From Allobosea sp. UNC402CLCol (GTDB lineage Bacteria > Pseudomonadota > Alphaproteobacteria > Rhizobiales > Beijerinckiaceae): a stretch of 64,000 bases of DNA. The notes under the pieces were generated by a model. It was not told the origin of the DNA. It saw only the letters and a program-made list of their open reading frames with translations, and made no database searches. The stretch lies in the NCBI RefSeq assembly GCF_000745475.1, contig NZ_JQJJ01000010.1, positions 744,001-808,000 on the forward strand, read 5' to 3'. Of this stretch, positions 43,639 through 53,462 are shown one piece after another. Every line of letters starts with the position of its first letter. Within the stretch, counting starts at the first letter, position 1. A program made the translations under genes and the position numbers.

Positions 43639-44910
43639 ATGAATTTCATGAAGGTCGCCCGCCGATCGTTTCTGGCCTCTGTGCTGGCGCTCGGCGTCTT
43701 CGCCGCCGGCTCCGGCCGCGCGCAGGCCGTCGAGATCCAGTACTGGCAATACGTCTTCGACACCCGCGTCCAGGCGATGACCGAGCTGATCAAGCAGTTC
43801 GAGGCCGAGAACCCCGGCATCACCGTCAAGCAGGTCACCTTCCCCTATGCCGACTACCAGACGCGCCTGATCGCGGCCAAGGCGGCCGGGCGCGGCCCGG
43901 AGGTGATGCAGCTCTTCTATGGCTGGCTCGACACCTTCATCGCCGGCAAGCTGGTCCAGCCCTTGCCGCAGACCACATTCAAGAATGCCGAGATCGAGCG
44001 CGATTTCTTCCCGATCGTCTCGGCGATGAAGCGTGGCGAGCAATATTACGGCCTGCCGACGGCGGTTCGCTCCATGGCCTTGTTCTACAACAAGGATCTG
44101 TTCCAGAAGGCCGGGCTCGACCCGGAAAAGCCGCCGCAGACGCTGGACGAGTTCGTCGCGGCCGCCAAGGCTATCGCCAAGCGCGACGCGGCCGGGAATT
44201 TCCAGCAGGTCGGCATCGCGCTCGACATCGCGCGCCAGGACCATAACTGGTGGCGAGAGATCCTGGTGCGCCAATATGGCGGCGAATCCTATTCCGCCGA
44301 TGGCAGCAAGGTCGCCTACAACACCGAGGCCGGAGAAAAGGCGCTCGCCTTCTACACCGGCCTGCAGAAGGTGCACCGTGTCGGCCAGGAGAGCTTCATG
44401 GACGAGGGCCAGGCGGCCTTCCGTGCGGGCCTCGCCGGCATGGTGGTGGACGGCACCTTCCGCGTCGCCTCCTACAAGACGATCCAGAGCTTCAAATGGG
44501 GCGTGGTCGAGCTGCCGACCCACGACGGCAAGAAGGCCAATTTCGGCAGCTATTTCGCCAATGCCATCGGCGCTTCAGCGACGGGCGAGAAGCTCGCGGC
44601 GGCCGAGAAGTTCATGGCCTTCATCTCCTCCGAGAAGGCGATGAACATCTGGCTGGAGAAGGTCGGCGAATTGCCGGCCCGGCGCGCCGTCGCGCTGACG
44701 GAGGCCAATATCAAGGACCCGATCTACGGCCCCTTCATCCGCGGGCTCGACTATGCGGCGACGCCGCCGATGGTCGACGAGGCGGCCCAGCGCCAGGTCT
44801 CGATCGACATGATCAACGCCGTGCTGCTGAAGGACACGCCGATCAAGGACGCGCTGAATGCGGCGGCCACGCGTGAGCAGGCCATCCTCGACAAGTTCAA
44901 GGCCAAATAA
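43639..44910 (+). CDS. Family 1 ABC extracellular solute-binding protein
   Basis: 423 residues. ATG 43639 is chosen because GGGAGG (43624-43629) lies at normal distance; ATG 43630 would touch it. The signal peptide is residues 1-30 (RRSFLASVLALGVFAAGSGRAQA), possibly Tat. The mature start VEIQYWQYVFDTRVQAMTELIKQFEAENPGI is typical of SBP_bac_1. It delivers ligand to the two permeases immediately downstream (11- and 1-base gaps). Confidence 0.94.
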   Translation: MNFMKVARRSFLASVLALGVFAAGSGRAQAVEIQYWQYVFDTRVQAMTELIKQFEAENPGITVKQVTFPYADYQTRLIAAKAAGRGPEVMQLFYGWLDTFIAGKLVQPLPQTTFKNAEIERDFFPIVSAMKRGEQYYGLPTAVRSMALFYNKDLFQKAGLDPEKPPQTLDEFVAAAKAIAKRDAAGNFQQVGIALDIARQDHNWWREILVRQYGGESYSADGSKVAYNTEAGEKALAFYTGLQKVHRVGQESFMDEGQAAFRAGLAGMVVDGTFRVASYKTIQSFKWGVVELPTHDGKKANFGSYFANAIGASATGEKLAAAEKFMAFISSEKAMNIWLEKVGELPARRAVALTEANIKDPIYGPFIRGLDYAATPPMVDEAAQRQVSIDMINAVLLKDTPIKDALNAAATREQAILDKFKAK

Positions 44911-44921
44911 GAGGCCCGCGC

Positions 44922-45851
44922 ATGTCCGTGACATTATCGCCCCGGAGCGCCGGCGCCAGCGGGGTCTGGGGGCGGCTGTCGATTTCGACGAAGCAGATCG
45001 TCTGGGCCTGGACCTTCCTCGCCCTGCCGGTGCTGTTCTTCGCCATCGTCCGCTTCTACCCGACGCTGGAAGGCTTCTACCTGTCGACGACCGACTGGGA
45101 TTTGCTGAACGAGGCGCGCTTCGTCGGCCTCGATAATTATCGCAAGCTCTTCGCCGATCCGGTGTTCTGGCAGGTCTTCCGCAACACCTTCGCCTATCTC
45201 GTCTTCGGCACGCCGATCGCGATCCTGCTCTCCTTCGCCATCGCCTATTATCTCGACCGGGTGACCTTCCTGCACGGGCTGATCCGGGCGCTCTACTTCC
45301 TGCCCTATCTCACGACGGCGGCGGCGATGGCCTGGGTCTGGCGCTGGTTCTACCAGCCGCCGCCGATCGGCGTGATCAACAGCATCCTCGGCTCCGTCGG
45401 CATCCCGGCGCAGCCCTTCCTGCGCTCGATCGACCAGGCGCTGCCGGCGATCATGCTGACCGCGATCTGGGCGCATCTCGGCTTCCAGATCATCATCTTC
45501 ATGGCGGGCCTGCGCGCCATTCCAACGAGCTATTACGAGGCGGCGCGCATCGACGGGTTGGGGGAGGGGGCGATCCTGACGCGCATCACCATCCCGCTGC
45601 TGAAGCCGACCACCGTCTTCCTCGTCGTGTTCTCGTCGATCGGCTTCCTGCGGATCTTCGACCAGGTCTACAACATGACCAGCAACGACCCCGGCGGGCC
45701 GCTCAACTCGACCAAGCCGCTGGTGCTGATGATCTACCAGACGGCCTTTTCCTCCTACCAGATGGGCTATGCCGCGGCCCAGACCGTCGTGCTGTTCGTG
45801 ATCCTGTTCTCGATCTCGATGGCGCAGCTCTGGATCCTGAGGAGCCGCTGA
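44922..45851 (+). CDS. Sugar-type ABC importer permease (MalF-like)
   Basis: 309 residues with six helices, the EAA loop YYEAARIDGLGEGAILTRITIPLLKP and the segment VYNMTSNDPGGPLNSTKPL that is usual in this family. It lies 11 bases after the binding-protein gene. The next permease starts one base after its stop. Confidence 0.94.
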   Translation: MSVTLSPRSAGASGVWGRLSISTKQIVWAWTFLALPVLFFAIVRFYPTLEGFYLSTTDWDLLNEARFVGLDNYRKLFADPVFWQVFRNTFAYLVFGTPIAILLSFAIAYYLDRVTFLHGLIRALYFLPYLTTAAAMAWVWRWFYQPPPIGVINSILGSVGIPAQPFLRSIDQALPAIMLTAIWAHLGFQIIIFMAGLRAIPTSYYEAARIDGLGEGAILTRITIPLLKPTTVFLVVFSSIGFLRIFDQVYNMTSNDPGGPLNSTKPLVLMIYQTAFSSYQMGYAAAQTVVLFVILFSISMAQLWILRSR

Positions 45852-45852
45852 G

Positions 45853-46704
45853 ATGAGCGAGAGCGCAAAGCCCTCCTACGCCTATGGCAGCACCATCCGT
45901 CCCGGCCGGATCGTCGCCTGGACGATCCTCTTCCTCGGCGGCATCGTCATGATGACGCCGCTGCTCTTCATGTTCTCGACATCGCTCAAGACGGCCGGCC
46001 ATGTCTACGATCTGCGCCTGATCCCCGAGCAGCCGACGCTCGCCAACTACGTCAAGGTCCTGTCCGACGGGCGCTTCGTCCGCTGGTTCCTGAACTCGAC
46101 GCTGATCGCGACGATCGTCACGCTGTCCTGTCTGTTCTTCGACAGCCTCGTCGCCTACACGCTGGCAAAGTTCGACTTTCCCGGCCGCCGCCTCGTCTTC
46201 CTGGCGATCCTGTCGACGCTGATGATCCCGACCGAGATGCTGGTCATTCCCTGGTATCTGATGGCGAGCAAGCTCGGCTGGATCGACACCTATTGGGGCA
46301 TCATGTTTCCGGGGCTGGTCACCGCCTTCGGCGTCTTCCTGATGCGGCAATTCTTCGAGACGGTGCCGAACGACTTCCTTGAGGCGGCCCGCGTCGACGG
46401 CCTCAACGAGTTCGCGATCTGGTGGAAGGTGGCGCTGCCGCTGGTCACGCCCGCGCTCTCGGCACTGGCGATCTTCACCTTCCTCGGCAACTGGACGGCT
46501 TTCTTCTGGCCGCTGATCGTCACCACCGACCCGTCGCTCTACACGCTGCCGGTGGGGCTCTCCAGCTTCGCCGTCGAGCAGTCGATCCAGTGGGAACTGA
46601 TCATGACGGGGGCGGCGCTCGCCACCATCCCGACGCTGGCGATCTTCCTGTTCTTCCAACGCTACATCGTACGCGGCGTCATGCTCGCCGGGGTCAAAGG
46701 CTAG
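45853..46704 (+). CDS. Sugar-type ABC importer permease (MalG-like)
   Basis: 283 residues, six helices. The EAA loop is FLEAARVDGLNEFAIWWKVALPLVTPA and the N-terminus has the TPLLFMFSTSLKT pattern of MalG partners. The lyase-like gene starts three bases after its stop, so the enzyme is translated as part of the transport operon. Confidence 0.94.
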   Translation: MSESAKPSYAYGSTIRPGRIVAWTILFLGGIVMMTPLLFMFSTSLKTAGHVYDLRLIPEQPTLANYVKVLSDGRFVRWFLNSTLIATIVTLSCLFFDSLVAYTLAKFDFPGRRLVFLAILSTLMIPTEMLVIPWYLMASKLGWIDTYWGIMFPGLVTAFGVFLMRQFFETVPNDFLEAARVDGLNEFAIWWKVALPLVTPALSALAIFTFLGNWTAFFWPLIVTTDPSLYTLPVGLSSFAVEQSIQWELIMTGAALATIPTLAIFLFFQRYIVRGVMLAGVKG

Positions 46705-46707
46705 GCT

Positions 46708-48216
46708 ATGGGTTCCTTACAGACCAACGACCGATCGCGCTTTCCCGATCCGGTCTATCGCGAGACCGTGCTGAGGCCGCTCTTCGACGGCGCGCGCCAC
46801 CACCATGCCGGGGCGCTGCGCCGGATCGACCGCGCCCATCTCGTCATGCTGGTCGAAACCGGCATCCTCGATGCCGGCCAGGGCGCGGCGATCGCCCGCG
46901 CGCTGCTGGCGATGGAGCGCGAGATCGACCCTGCCGCGCTCGCCTATGGCGGGGATGTCGAGGATTACTTCTTCTACATGGAGCGCGAGCTCAAGACGCG
47001 CGCGGGGACCGATATCGGCGGGCGGCTGCACACGGCGCGCTCGCGCAACGACATCGACCACACCTTCCTCAAGCTCGACCTGCTGCCGCGCATCGACCGG
47101 CTGCTCGCGGCCTGCCGACAACTGCTGGCGGCGCTGATCGAGACCGCCACGCGCGACCGCGACGTGCTGATCGTCGCCTATACCCATGGCCAGCCGGCCC
47201 AGCCGACGACCTATGGGCATTATCTCGCAGCGATCATCGAGATCCTGATCCGCGACATCGAGCGGATCGAGGCCGCGCGCGGCATCGTCGATCTCTGCCC
47301 ACTCGGCGCGGCCGCGATCACCACTTCGGGCTTCCCGATCGACCGGCAGCGCGTCGCCGACCTTCTCGGTTTCGCCGCGCCACTGCAGAACTCCTATTCC
47401 TGCATCGCCGCGACCGACTACCTGACCTCGATCTACAGCGCGGTCTCGCTGCTGTTCCTGCATCTCGGCCGGCCGGTCCAGGATTTCCAGTTCTGGTCGA
47501 GCTTCGAGGTCGGGCAGCTCTATCTGCCGAACGCCTTCGTGCAGATCTCCTCGATCATGCCGCAGAAGCGCAATCCGGTGCCGTTCGAGCATCTGCGCCA
47601 TCTCTCGGGCCAGGCGGTTGGGCGTGCCCGTGCCGTGGTCGACGTGATGCACAACACCCCCTTCACCGACATGACCGACAGCGAGTCCGAGACCCATGAG
47701 ATGGGCTATCAGGCGATCGATGTCGGGCTTCGCGTCCTCGACCTGCTGACCGCGACGATCCGCGCCGGGCAGATCGACCCGGACCGGGTCGCGGTCAATC
47801 TCAGCCGCTCCTGCGCCACGATCACCGAGCTTGCCGACTGGCTGGTGCGCAGCGAGGGGCTGTCCTTCCGGCTCGGCCACGAGATCGCCGCCGATGTCGC
47901 CCGGGCCGTCGTGGCCATGGCCGGCGATTTGCCGACCGACGGCTATCCGGCCTTCACCACGGCTTTCGAGCACCATGTCGGGCGCAAGCCGGCGGCGGAT
48001 GCGGCCGAATTCGCCCGGATGGTCTCGCCGGAGCATTTCGTCGCGGTTCGCGACCGTTTCGGCGGCCCGGCGCCGGCAGCGCTCGATGCCGCCTTTGCCG
48101 GCTATCGCGAGGCGCTCGATGGATTCGATCGGCACGCGACGGACATCGCCCAACGGCAAAGCGCCGCGGCCGCCGAGCTCGAACGCCGCGTTCACGAGAT
48201 CGCAAAGGGTGGATGA
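46708..48216 (+). CDS. Argininosuccinate lyase-family enzyme embedded in an ABC operon
   Basis: 502 residues, about 40 longer than ASL. The fumarase/aspartase fold signature is SSIMPQKRNP (281-290) with the mobile serine. HTARSRNDI (109-117) and YTHGQPAQP (158-166, H160) match ASL regions 1 and 2 but differ at residues strictly kept in ASL, which reads SRNDQ and LQ(R)AQP. ASL uses these to bind argininosuccinate. The gene lies between permease and ATPase genes of a LacI-controlled importer. It therefore probably eliminates a C-N or C-O bond in an imported compound, like the EDDS lyase of Chelativorans (recall). Confidence 0.85.
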   Translation: MGSLQTNDRSRFPDPVYRETVLRPLFDGARHHHAGALRRIDRAHLVMLVETGILDAGQGAAIARALLAMEREIDPAALAYGGDVEDYFFYMERELKTRAGTDIGGRLHTARSRNDIDHTFLKLDLLPRIDRLLAACRQLLAALIETATRDRDVLIVAYTHGQPAQPTTYGHYLAAIIEILIRDIERIEAARGIVDLCPLGAAAITTSGFPIDRQRVADLLGFAAPLQNSYSCIAATDYLTSIYSAVSLLFLHLGRPVQDFQFWSSFEVGQLYLPNAFVQISSIMPQKRNPVPFEHLRHLSGQAVGRARAVVDVMHNTPFTDMTDSESETHEMGYQAIDVGLRVLDLLTATIRAGQIDPDRVAVNLSRSCATITELADWLVRSEGLSFRLGHEIAADVARAVVAMAGDLPTDGYPAFTTAFEHHVGRKPAADAAEFARMVSPEHFVAVRDRFGGPAPAALDAAFAGYREALDGFDRHATDIAQRQSAAAAELERRVHEIAKGG

Positions 48217-49307
48217 TGGCACGCATCGAGCTGGAGCAGATCGTCAAGCGCTATGGCAGCATCACCACGGTCCACGGCATCGACCTGACGATCGATGACG
48301 GCGAGTTCGTCGTGCTCGTCGGCCCCTCGGGCTGCGGCAAATCGACGACTTTGCGCATGATCGCCGGGCTGGAGGCGATTTCGGGCGGGACGCTGCGCAT
48401 CGGCGGCCAGGTGGTCAATGACCGCGAACCCAAGCACCGCAACATCGCGATGGTCTTCCAGAACTACGCGATCTACCCGCATCTGACCGTGGCGCAGAAT
48501 ATAGGCTTCGGGCTCTACACCTCCAAGCTCTCCAAGGCCGAGAAGCAGGCCCGGATCCGCGAGACGGCGAAGACCCTGAGCCTGGAACCCTATCTCGAAC
48601 GGCGCCCCGCCGCGCTTTCCGGCGGGCAGCGGCAGCGCGTGGCGATCGGCCGGGCGATGGTGCGCGATCCCGTCGCCTTCCTCTTCGACGAGCCGCTCTC
48701 CAATCTCGACGCCCAGCTGCGCGGCCAGATGCGGCTGGAGATCAAGCAGCTCCACCAGCGGCTCGGCAGCACCATCGTCTTCGTCACGCATGATCAGGTC
48801 GAGGCGATGTCGCTTGCCGACCGGATCGTCGTGATGCGCGACGGCCGCATCCTGCAGGTCGGCGCGCCGATGGATCTCTACAACCGGCCGGCGGACATCT
48901 TCACCGCGCGCTTCATCGGCACGCCGGAGATGAACATGATCGACGGGATTGTCGCCGACGGCCACGTGGAGCTGGAGGCCAATGCCGCTGCCGTCGATCT
49001 TTCCGGCCTCGGCGGCTTGCCGCGGGGTGTCGAGGCCGGCCAGCCCATCGTTCTCGGCGTGAGGCCGCAGGAACTGCATCTGCTCGCCGGCGGGCGTGGC
49101 GATTTCCCGATCCGAATCGAGGGCAGGGTCCGGGTGGCCGAGCCGCATGGCTCCGAAACCTTCGTCCTGCTCGACTTGCCGGCCGGCCAGCTGGTTGCCC
49201 GCGCGCCCTCGACGGTCTCGTTCAAGCCCGGCGATGCGGTCGCCTTCGGGGCCGAGGCGAACAGCCTGCGGGTCTTCGACAAGCGGACGGAGAAGCTCGT
49301 CAACTGA
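48213..49307 (+). CDS. Sugar-type ABC importer ATP-binding protein (UgpC/MalK family)
   Basis: 364 residues. ATG 48213 overlaps the lyase stop by four bases. Walker [12 protein letters not shown]-loop [10 protein letters not shown], signature [14 protein letters not shown], Walker [17 protein letters not shown], switch [10 protein letters not shown], and a C-terminal TOBE-type domain. It is the last gene of the LacI-controlled operon and completes the importer. Confidence 0.94.
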   Translation: MMARIELEQIVKRYGSITTVHGIDLTIDDGEFVVLVGPSGCGKSTTLRMIAGLEAISGGTLRIGGQVVNDREPKHRNIAMVFQNYAIYPHLTVAQNIGFGLYTSKLSKAEKQARIRETAKTLSLEPYLERRPAALSGGQRQRVAIGRAMVRDPVAFLFDEPLSNLDAQLRGQMRLEIKQLHQRLGSTIVFVTHDQVEAMSLADRIVVMRDGRILQVGAPMDLYNRPADIFTARFIGTPEMNMIDGIVADGHVELEANAAAVDLSGLGGLPRGVEAGQPIVLGVRPQELHLLAGGRGDFPIRIEGRVRVAEPHGSETFVLLDLPAGQLVARAPSTVSFKPGDAVAFGAEANSLRVFDKRTEKLVN

Positions 49308-49413
49308 GCCCGCGCAGACGGACGCCAGCGAGGCATCGGCCGTTCCGCCGCCGTTGCCGGCCTCATGGATTTCGCAGGAATCCACCCCATATGGATTCCA
49401 CGGAGTTCTGAGC

Positions 49414-50802
49414 GTGAGACTCGCGCGGGTGGCCCTTTTCGCGGCGGCCGTCGCGGCCGCGGCGATCCTCTCCTCCTTCTCTCCCGCGCAAACGGTGGCG
49501 GGCAGGGTCGCTTTGAGTGTCGCGATCGACGGCGCCATCGGTCCGGCAAGCTCCCGCCAGCTCAAGCAGGCGCTGAACGTCGCTGCCGAGCGGAAGGCCG
49601 CGGTCCTCATCCTGCAGTTGAACACGCCGGGCGGGCTGGTCACCTCGATGCGCGAGATGATCGCCGACATCCTGGCCTCTCCTGTTCCCGTCATCGGCTA
49701 TGTCGCTCCGGCGGGGGGCCATGCGGCGAGCGCCGGCACCTACATCCTCTACGCCACCCATGTCGCGGCGATGGCACCCGGCACCAATCTCGGGGCCGCC
49801 ACCCCGGTGCAGATCGGTGGGCTGCCCTCGCTCCCCGGCGGCGAGAAGGATAACGGCCCGGGCGGCATCGGGAAGGACACCGGCGCGCGGGCGCCCGTCG
49901 ATGCCATGACGACCAAGGTCACCAATGACGCGGTCGCGCTGATCCGCTCGCTTGCCGAATTGCGCGGGCGCAATGGCGACTGGGGCGAAAAGGCCGTGCG
50001 CGAGGGGGCGAGTCTCTCGGCCAGCGCAGCGCTCGATCAGCGTGTCATCGACTTCGTCGCCCGCGACACGGCCGAACTCCTGCAACTGGCCGATGGCCGC
50101 ACCGTCGAGGTGGCCGGCAAGAAGGAGGTTCTGGCCACGAAGGGCCTGGCCGTTGAGACGCTGGAGCCCGGCTGGTTCATCCGGCTTCTCGCCGTCATCA
50201 CCAATCCGAACACCGCCGTCATCCTCATGCTGGTCGGCTTCTATGGCCTCGTCTTCGAATTCGTCAGCCCCGGCGCGGTGGCGCCCGGTGTCGTCGGAGC
50301 CATCTGCCTCGTGCTCGGCCTCTACGCGCTCGATCAGCTGCCGATCAACTATACCGGGCTTGCCCTGATGCTGCTCGGCGTGGCCTTCCTCATCATCGAG
50401 ACCTTCAATCCGACGGTCGTGCTGGGGCTCGGCGGCGCAGCCGCCTTCCTGCTCGGCTCCACCATGCTGCTTCAGACCGAGGGGCCGGGCTTCGGCGTGT
50501 CCTGGGCGGTCATCGGCCCCGCCGCTGTGCTCAGCCTGGCACTCGCCCTGCTTGCCGGAACCTATTTCTGGACGGCGCGTCGCAATCCGCCGCGCATTGG
50601 CGGCGAGGCCATGCGCGGCCTTGCCGTGGACGTCCTCGACTGGAACGGCGGCGAGGGCCATGTGCTGGCGCTCGGCGAACGCTGGCGGGCGAAGGCCGAC
50701 GAGCCCATCGCACCGGGGGGCAGCGCGGAGGTGACCGCCGTCAGCGGCCTCGTGCTGACAGTGCGGCGGCGCGATGCGGCAAATGACGGAGCAAAGCGAT
50801 GA
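49414..50802 (+). CDS. NfeD-family membrane serine protease
   Basis: 462 residues from GTG 49414, with GGAG 8 bases upstream; no ATG is in frame. A signal-like segment (residues 2-25) precedes a ClpP-class (SppA-like) protease domain with S106 ([10 protein letters not shown]) and K168 (AMTTKVTND), matching the S97/K138 dyad of the Pyrococcus homologue. About four membrane helices (290-400) and a C-terminal OB-fold NfeD domain follow. It overlaps the slipin gene by four bases; this protease-slipin pair is widespread and thought to maintain membrane proteins. Confidence 0.92.
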   Translation: MRLARVALFAAAVAAAAILSSFSPAQTVAGRVALSVAIDGAIGPASSRQLKQALNVAAERKAAVLILQLNTPGGLVTSMREMIADILASPVPVIGYVAPAGGHAASAGTYILYATHVAAMAPGTNLGAATPVQIGGLPSLPGGEKDNGPGGIGKDTGARAPVDAMTTKVTNDAVALIRSLAELRGRNGDWGEKAVREGASLSASAALDQRVIDFVARDTAELLQLADGRTVEVAGKKEVLATKGLAVETLEPGWFIRLLAVITNPNTAVILMLVGFYGLVFEFVSPGAVAPGVVGAICLVLGLYALDQLPINYTGLALMLLGVAFLIIETFNPTVVLGLGGAAAFLLGSTMLLQTEGPGFGVSWAVIGPAAVLSLALALLAGTYFWTARRNPPRIGGEAMRGLAVDVLDWNGGEGHVLALGERWRAKADEPIAPGGSAEVTAVSGLVLTVRRRDAANDGAKR

Positions 50803-51584
50803 TCGTCAGTTATGTGGCCTATCTGATCATAGCGCTGCTGGCAGCGCTGTTCCTGTCGGCTGCGATCCGCATCCTGAGGGAATATGAGCGCGGCGTGGTC
50901 TTCACGCTCGGCCGCTTCACCGGGGTCAAGGGGCCGGGCCTCATCATCCTCGTCCCGTTCGTCCAGCAGATGGTGCGCGTGGACCTGCGCGTCGTGGTGC
51001 AGGACGTGCCGCCGCAGGATGTTATCTCGCGCGACAACGTCTCGGTGAAGGTCAATGCGGTGCTCTATTTCCGCATCGTCGATGCCGAGCGCGCGATCAT
51101 CCAGGTCGAGGATTTCATGACGGCCACCAACCAGCTGGCGCAGACGACTTTGCGCTCGGTGCTCGGCAAGCATGAGCTCGACGAGATGCTGGCTGAGCGC
51201 GACAGGCTCAACAGCGACATCCAGGAGATTCTCGACCAGCGCACCGATGCCTGGGGAATCAAGGTCTCCAATGTCGAGATCAAGCATGTCGACCTCAACG
51301 AGAGCATGGTCCGCGCCATCGCCAAACAGGCCGAGGCGGAGCGGCTGCGGCGGGCCAAGGTGATCAACGCCGATGGCGAGCAGCAGGCGGCGGCAAAGCT
51401 GGTCGAGGCGGGACGCATGCTGGCGGCCGAGCCGCAAGCCATGCAACTGCGCTATTTCGAAGCCCTGCACGACATCGCCGGCGAGCGCACCTCGACAGTG
51501 GTGTTCCCCCTGCCGATAGATTTGCTGAGGCAGTTCCTGAAACAGCCGGGCGATGGTGGAGGCGCGATGTCGCGCACCCCATAA
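50799..51584 (+). CDS. Slipin (stomatin-like SPFH/band 7 protein)
   Basis: 261 residues. One N-terminal membrane helix (residues 5-24) precedes [22 protein letters not shown] and a full SPFH domain, then an alanine/glutamate-rich coiled coil ([29 protein letters not shown]). It forms membrane rings and is cleaved by its partner NfeD protease in archaeal examples. The last residues (AMSRTP) and stop lie in a 12-bp direct repeat found again at 51683, so the natural tail may have been altered. Confidence 0.93.
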   Translation: MIVSYVAYLIIALLAALFLSAAIRILREYERGVVFTLGRFTGVKGPGLIILVPFVQQMVRVDLRVVVQDVPPQDVISRDNVSVKVNAVLYFRIVDAERAIIQVEDFMTATNQLAQTTLRSVLGKHELDEMLAERDRLNSDIQEILDQRTDAWGIKVSNVEIKHVDLNESMVRAIAKQAEAERLRRAKVINADGEQQAAAKLVEAGRMLAAEPQAMQLRYFEALHDIAGERTSTVVFPLPIDLLRQFLKQPGDGGGAMSRTP

Positions 51585-51694
51585 GTCAAAGCTGGTAGCG
51601 GGCTAAGTCGTTGATTTTCGGTGAGGTTGACATCCATAAGATGGTCGCGGTGCACCCCAAAAAACCGAAGCATTCGGCAGTTCGCACCCCATAA
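51573..51694. repeat. Pair of 12-bp direct repeats CGCACCCCATAA
   Basis: Identical copies lie at 51573-51584 (containing the slipin stop) and 51683-51694, 110 bases apart. A shorter relative GCACCCCAAA occurs at 51652-51661. They mark the junction between the conserved NfeD/slipin pair and a patchier region with gene remnants. No integrase is present. Confidence 0.5.
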
Positions 51695-51890
51695 TTGGAA
51701 ACCTGCGGTTCGCGAACGATTCGAATCCTCAACGAAAGCGCGGAGAGCGGAACCGCTGTTGCGCCGGCCGAAATCGATGCCGCGACCAAGCGTCGGCGCG
51801 CGAGCGATTTCTGGGATCGCGTCATGGTAGCACGAGCATCGCCACCCCAAAGAAGGGCCAGAGCTCGCGCGTGGTCTTGCTGAGCGAGGG
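51585..51890. other. 306-base intergenic region, no gene recognised
   Basis: Apart from the direct repeats described separately, I see no convincing gene, tRNA or terminator. Short open frames on both strands show no recognisable motif. The part 51585-51720 is less GC-rich than the core genes around it, consistent with acquired or rearranged DNA. Confidence 0.4.
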
Positions 51891-52364
51891 TCAGAACCAG
51901 CGGCGAACCTCGGCCTTGTAGCGGCGGTAGTCGTCGCCGAACTTCGCTTCGAGATAGCGCTCCTCGCGGGCGATCACCTGCGTCTGGATCCCGATCAGCA
52001 CCAAGGGGAGCAAGGCGAAGGCGATCGGCCCGTCGAAGCCGATCGCAAGGCCGGCATAGACAAGCGCCATGCCGAGATACATGGGATTGCGGGTCCACCG
52101 ATAAGGACCGGTCGTTGCGATGAGGGTCGTTGGTTGCGAAGGCGGAACGTTGGTGCCCAGCCGCCGGAACAGCCCCGCCGCCGCAAGCATCATCGCCGCG
52201 CCGGCAACGAACAGCAGCGCGCCCGTCGCGACCAGCAACCGCCAGTCGATGCCGAAAGAGCGCAGGGCGACGAACCGCTCCGCCGCCAGCCCCAACAGCA
52301 GCGCTCCCAGATAGAGGAAGGGCGGAGGGAAGCGCACACCCGCGCTGTCCGGTTCGACGGCCAT
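51891..52364 (-). CDS. Isoprenylcysteine carboxyl methyltransferase (ICMT)-family membrane protein
   Basis: 157 residues. ATG 52364 is preferred because GGAGG lies six bases before it; ATG 52370 directly touches that site. Four or five membrane helices are followed by the SAM-binding signature GPYRWTRNPMYLGMALVYAGLAI and a C-terminal REERYLEAKFGDDYRRYKAEVRRW. Bacterial members methylate lipids or small molecules, or have unknown roles. It sits 22 bases downstream of the flavoprotein gene on the same strand and probably shares its TetR-controlled promoter. Confidence 0.88.
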   Translation of the reverse strand: MAVEPDSAGVRFPPPFLYLGALLLGLAAERFVALRSFGIDWRLLVATGALLFVAGAAMMLAAAGLFRRLGTNVPPSQPTTLIATTGPYRWTRNPMYLGMALVYAGLAIGFDGPIAFALLPLVLIGIQTQVIAREERYLEAKFGDDYRRYKAEVRRWF

Positions 52365-52386
52365 GCTCATCCTCCAATCTGTGCTC

Positions 52387-53397
52387 TCACACCAGCATCG
52401 ACTGCTGGGCGGAGATCCCCGCCATCGCGCCTTGCCATGATGCCGTGGTCACCGAGGGGATGACGGGGTTGGTGAGGTCGCCCGCAGCGTAGATGCCGGG
52501 CATGCTGGTTTCGCGGCGCTCGTCGACCTTGAGGACGATGCCAAGAGGCGTGTCGACTGTGGCGAGACCCAATGCTTCATGCAGGCTTGCGGACGGCTTG
52601 TTGCGCGGATGCGCGAACAGGATGTCGACCGCGACATCGGGGCCGGTATCGAGCTTGACGGTGGCGCCATGCTCCCCGTGATGGGCGACCTCGGTGATCC
52701 GGCCGTCGACGACAGGTGTGTTGCGACGCCCCAGATTAACCCGGATATCGGGCGGAATGTCGTGACCATCGGCGAAGACGGTCAACCTGTCGGTCCAGTC
52801 GTGGAACAGCCTGACCTGGTTCATCGACTGCGGGCCGGACCAGACGAGGCCCCAATGCTGGTCGGCGACTTCAAAGCCATCGCAATAGGGGCAAGGGATG
52901 ATGGATGTGCCCCAGCTTTCGGCAAAGCCCGGAACAGCAGGCATCTGGTCGACAACGCCATAGCTCAGGATCAGGCGGCGCGCGCCAAGGCTTTCGCCGT
53001 CGCCGGTGAGGACGGAGAAATCGTCGATGGCGCCGGAGATGCTGTCGGCCCGGGCATTGACCAGTTTGATCGCGGGATAACGCGCCAGTTGCTGCCGCGC
53101 CTCGGCCAGGATGTCCAGCGGTGGCTTGTGATCGTGGCCGAGCATGCCATGCGAGCGGCCCGCGAAGCGATTGCGCGGCAGGCCGGTATCGAGAACGGTG
53201 ACCTTACGGCGGGCACGGCCGAGCTGAAGGGCGGCGGCGAGGCCGGCAAAGCTGCCGCCAATGATGATGACGTCATCCATGGTGATGGGCTCCGTGTTGC
53301 GGATAGAGAGGGTTGGGCTAGGTTGGGCGGTGGCCTGGGCGCGGCTGATGCCGATGGTGGAAAGCGCGGCCAGCTTCAGCAGGGTTCGTCGTTGCAT
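52387..53397 (-). CDS. Thioredoxin reductase-like FAD/NAD(P) oxidoreductase
   Basis: 336 residues from ATG 53397, giving a Tat-like leader (MQRRTLLKLAALSTIGISRAQA) before the flavoprotein. A second start, ATG 53280 behind CGGAG, gives a normal 297-residue cytoplasmic protein and may be the real one. The FAD loop IIIGGSFAGLAAALQLGRA, redox pair CPYCDG, and C-terminal GIYAAGDLTNP are those of the low-molecular-weight thioredoxin reductase group, but the family also includes Trx-independent oxidoreductases. It is divergent from a TetR regulator across a strong inverted repeat. Confidence 0.85.
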   Translation of the reverse strand: MQRRTLLKLAALSTIGISRAQATAQPSPTLSIRNTEPITMDDVIIIGGSFAGLAAALQLGRARRKVTVLDTGLPRNRFAGRSHGMLGHDHKPPLDILAEARQQLARYPAIKLVNARADSISGAIDDFSVLTGDGESLGARRLILSYGVVDQMPAVPGFAESWGTSIIPCPYCDGFEVADQHWGLVWSGPQSMNQVRLFHDWTDRLTVFADGHDIPPDIRVNLGRRNTPVVDGRITEVAHHGEHGATVKLDTGPDVAVDILFAHPRNKPSASLHEALGLATVDTPLGIVLKVDERRETSMPGIYAAGDLTNPVIPSVTTASWQGAMAGISAQQSMLV

Positions 53398-53462
53398 GGA
53401 TCTCTCGTGTTCGGGCCGGCGATCGGCAGGCGAACGCGCTTGCATATTTCCGAAACTTAATG

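Noticed and set aside
46708-48216. Reading the lyase as argH
   Set aside because: It sits inside an ABC importer operon under LacI control and departs from ASL at conserved substrate motifs.
51573-51694. CRISPR array or tandem repeat
   Set aside because: Only two full copies 110 bases apart with unrelated spacing; no cas gene and no regular repeat-spacer pattern anywhere in the window.
51586-52377. 263-codon - strand frame around the ICMT gene
   Set aside because: Its first half is the shifted-frame shadow of the ICMT-family gene, and the remainder covers the repeat-bearing intergenic DNA without any recognisable motif.
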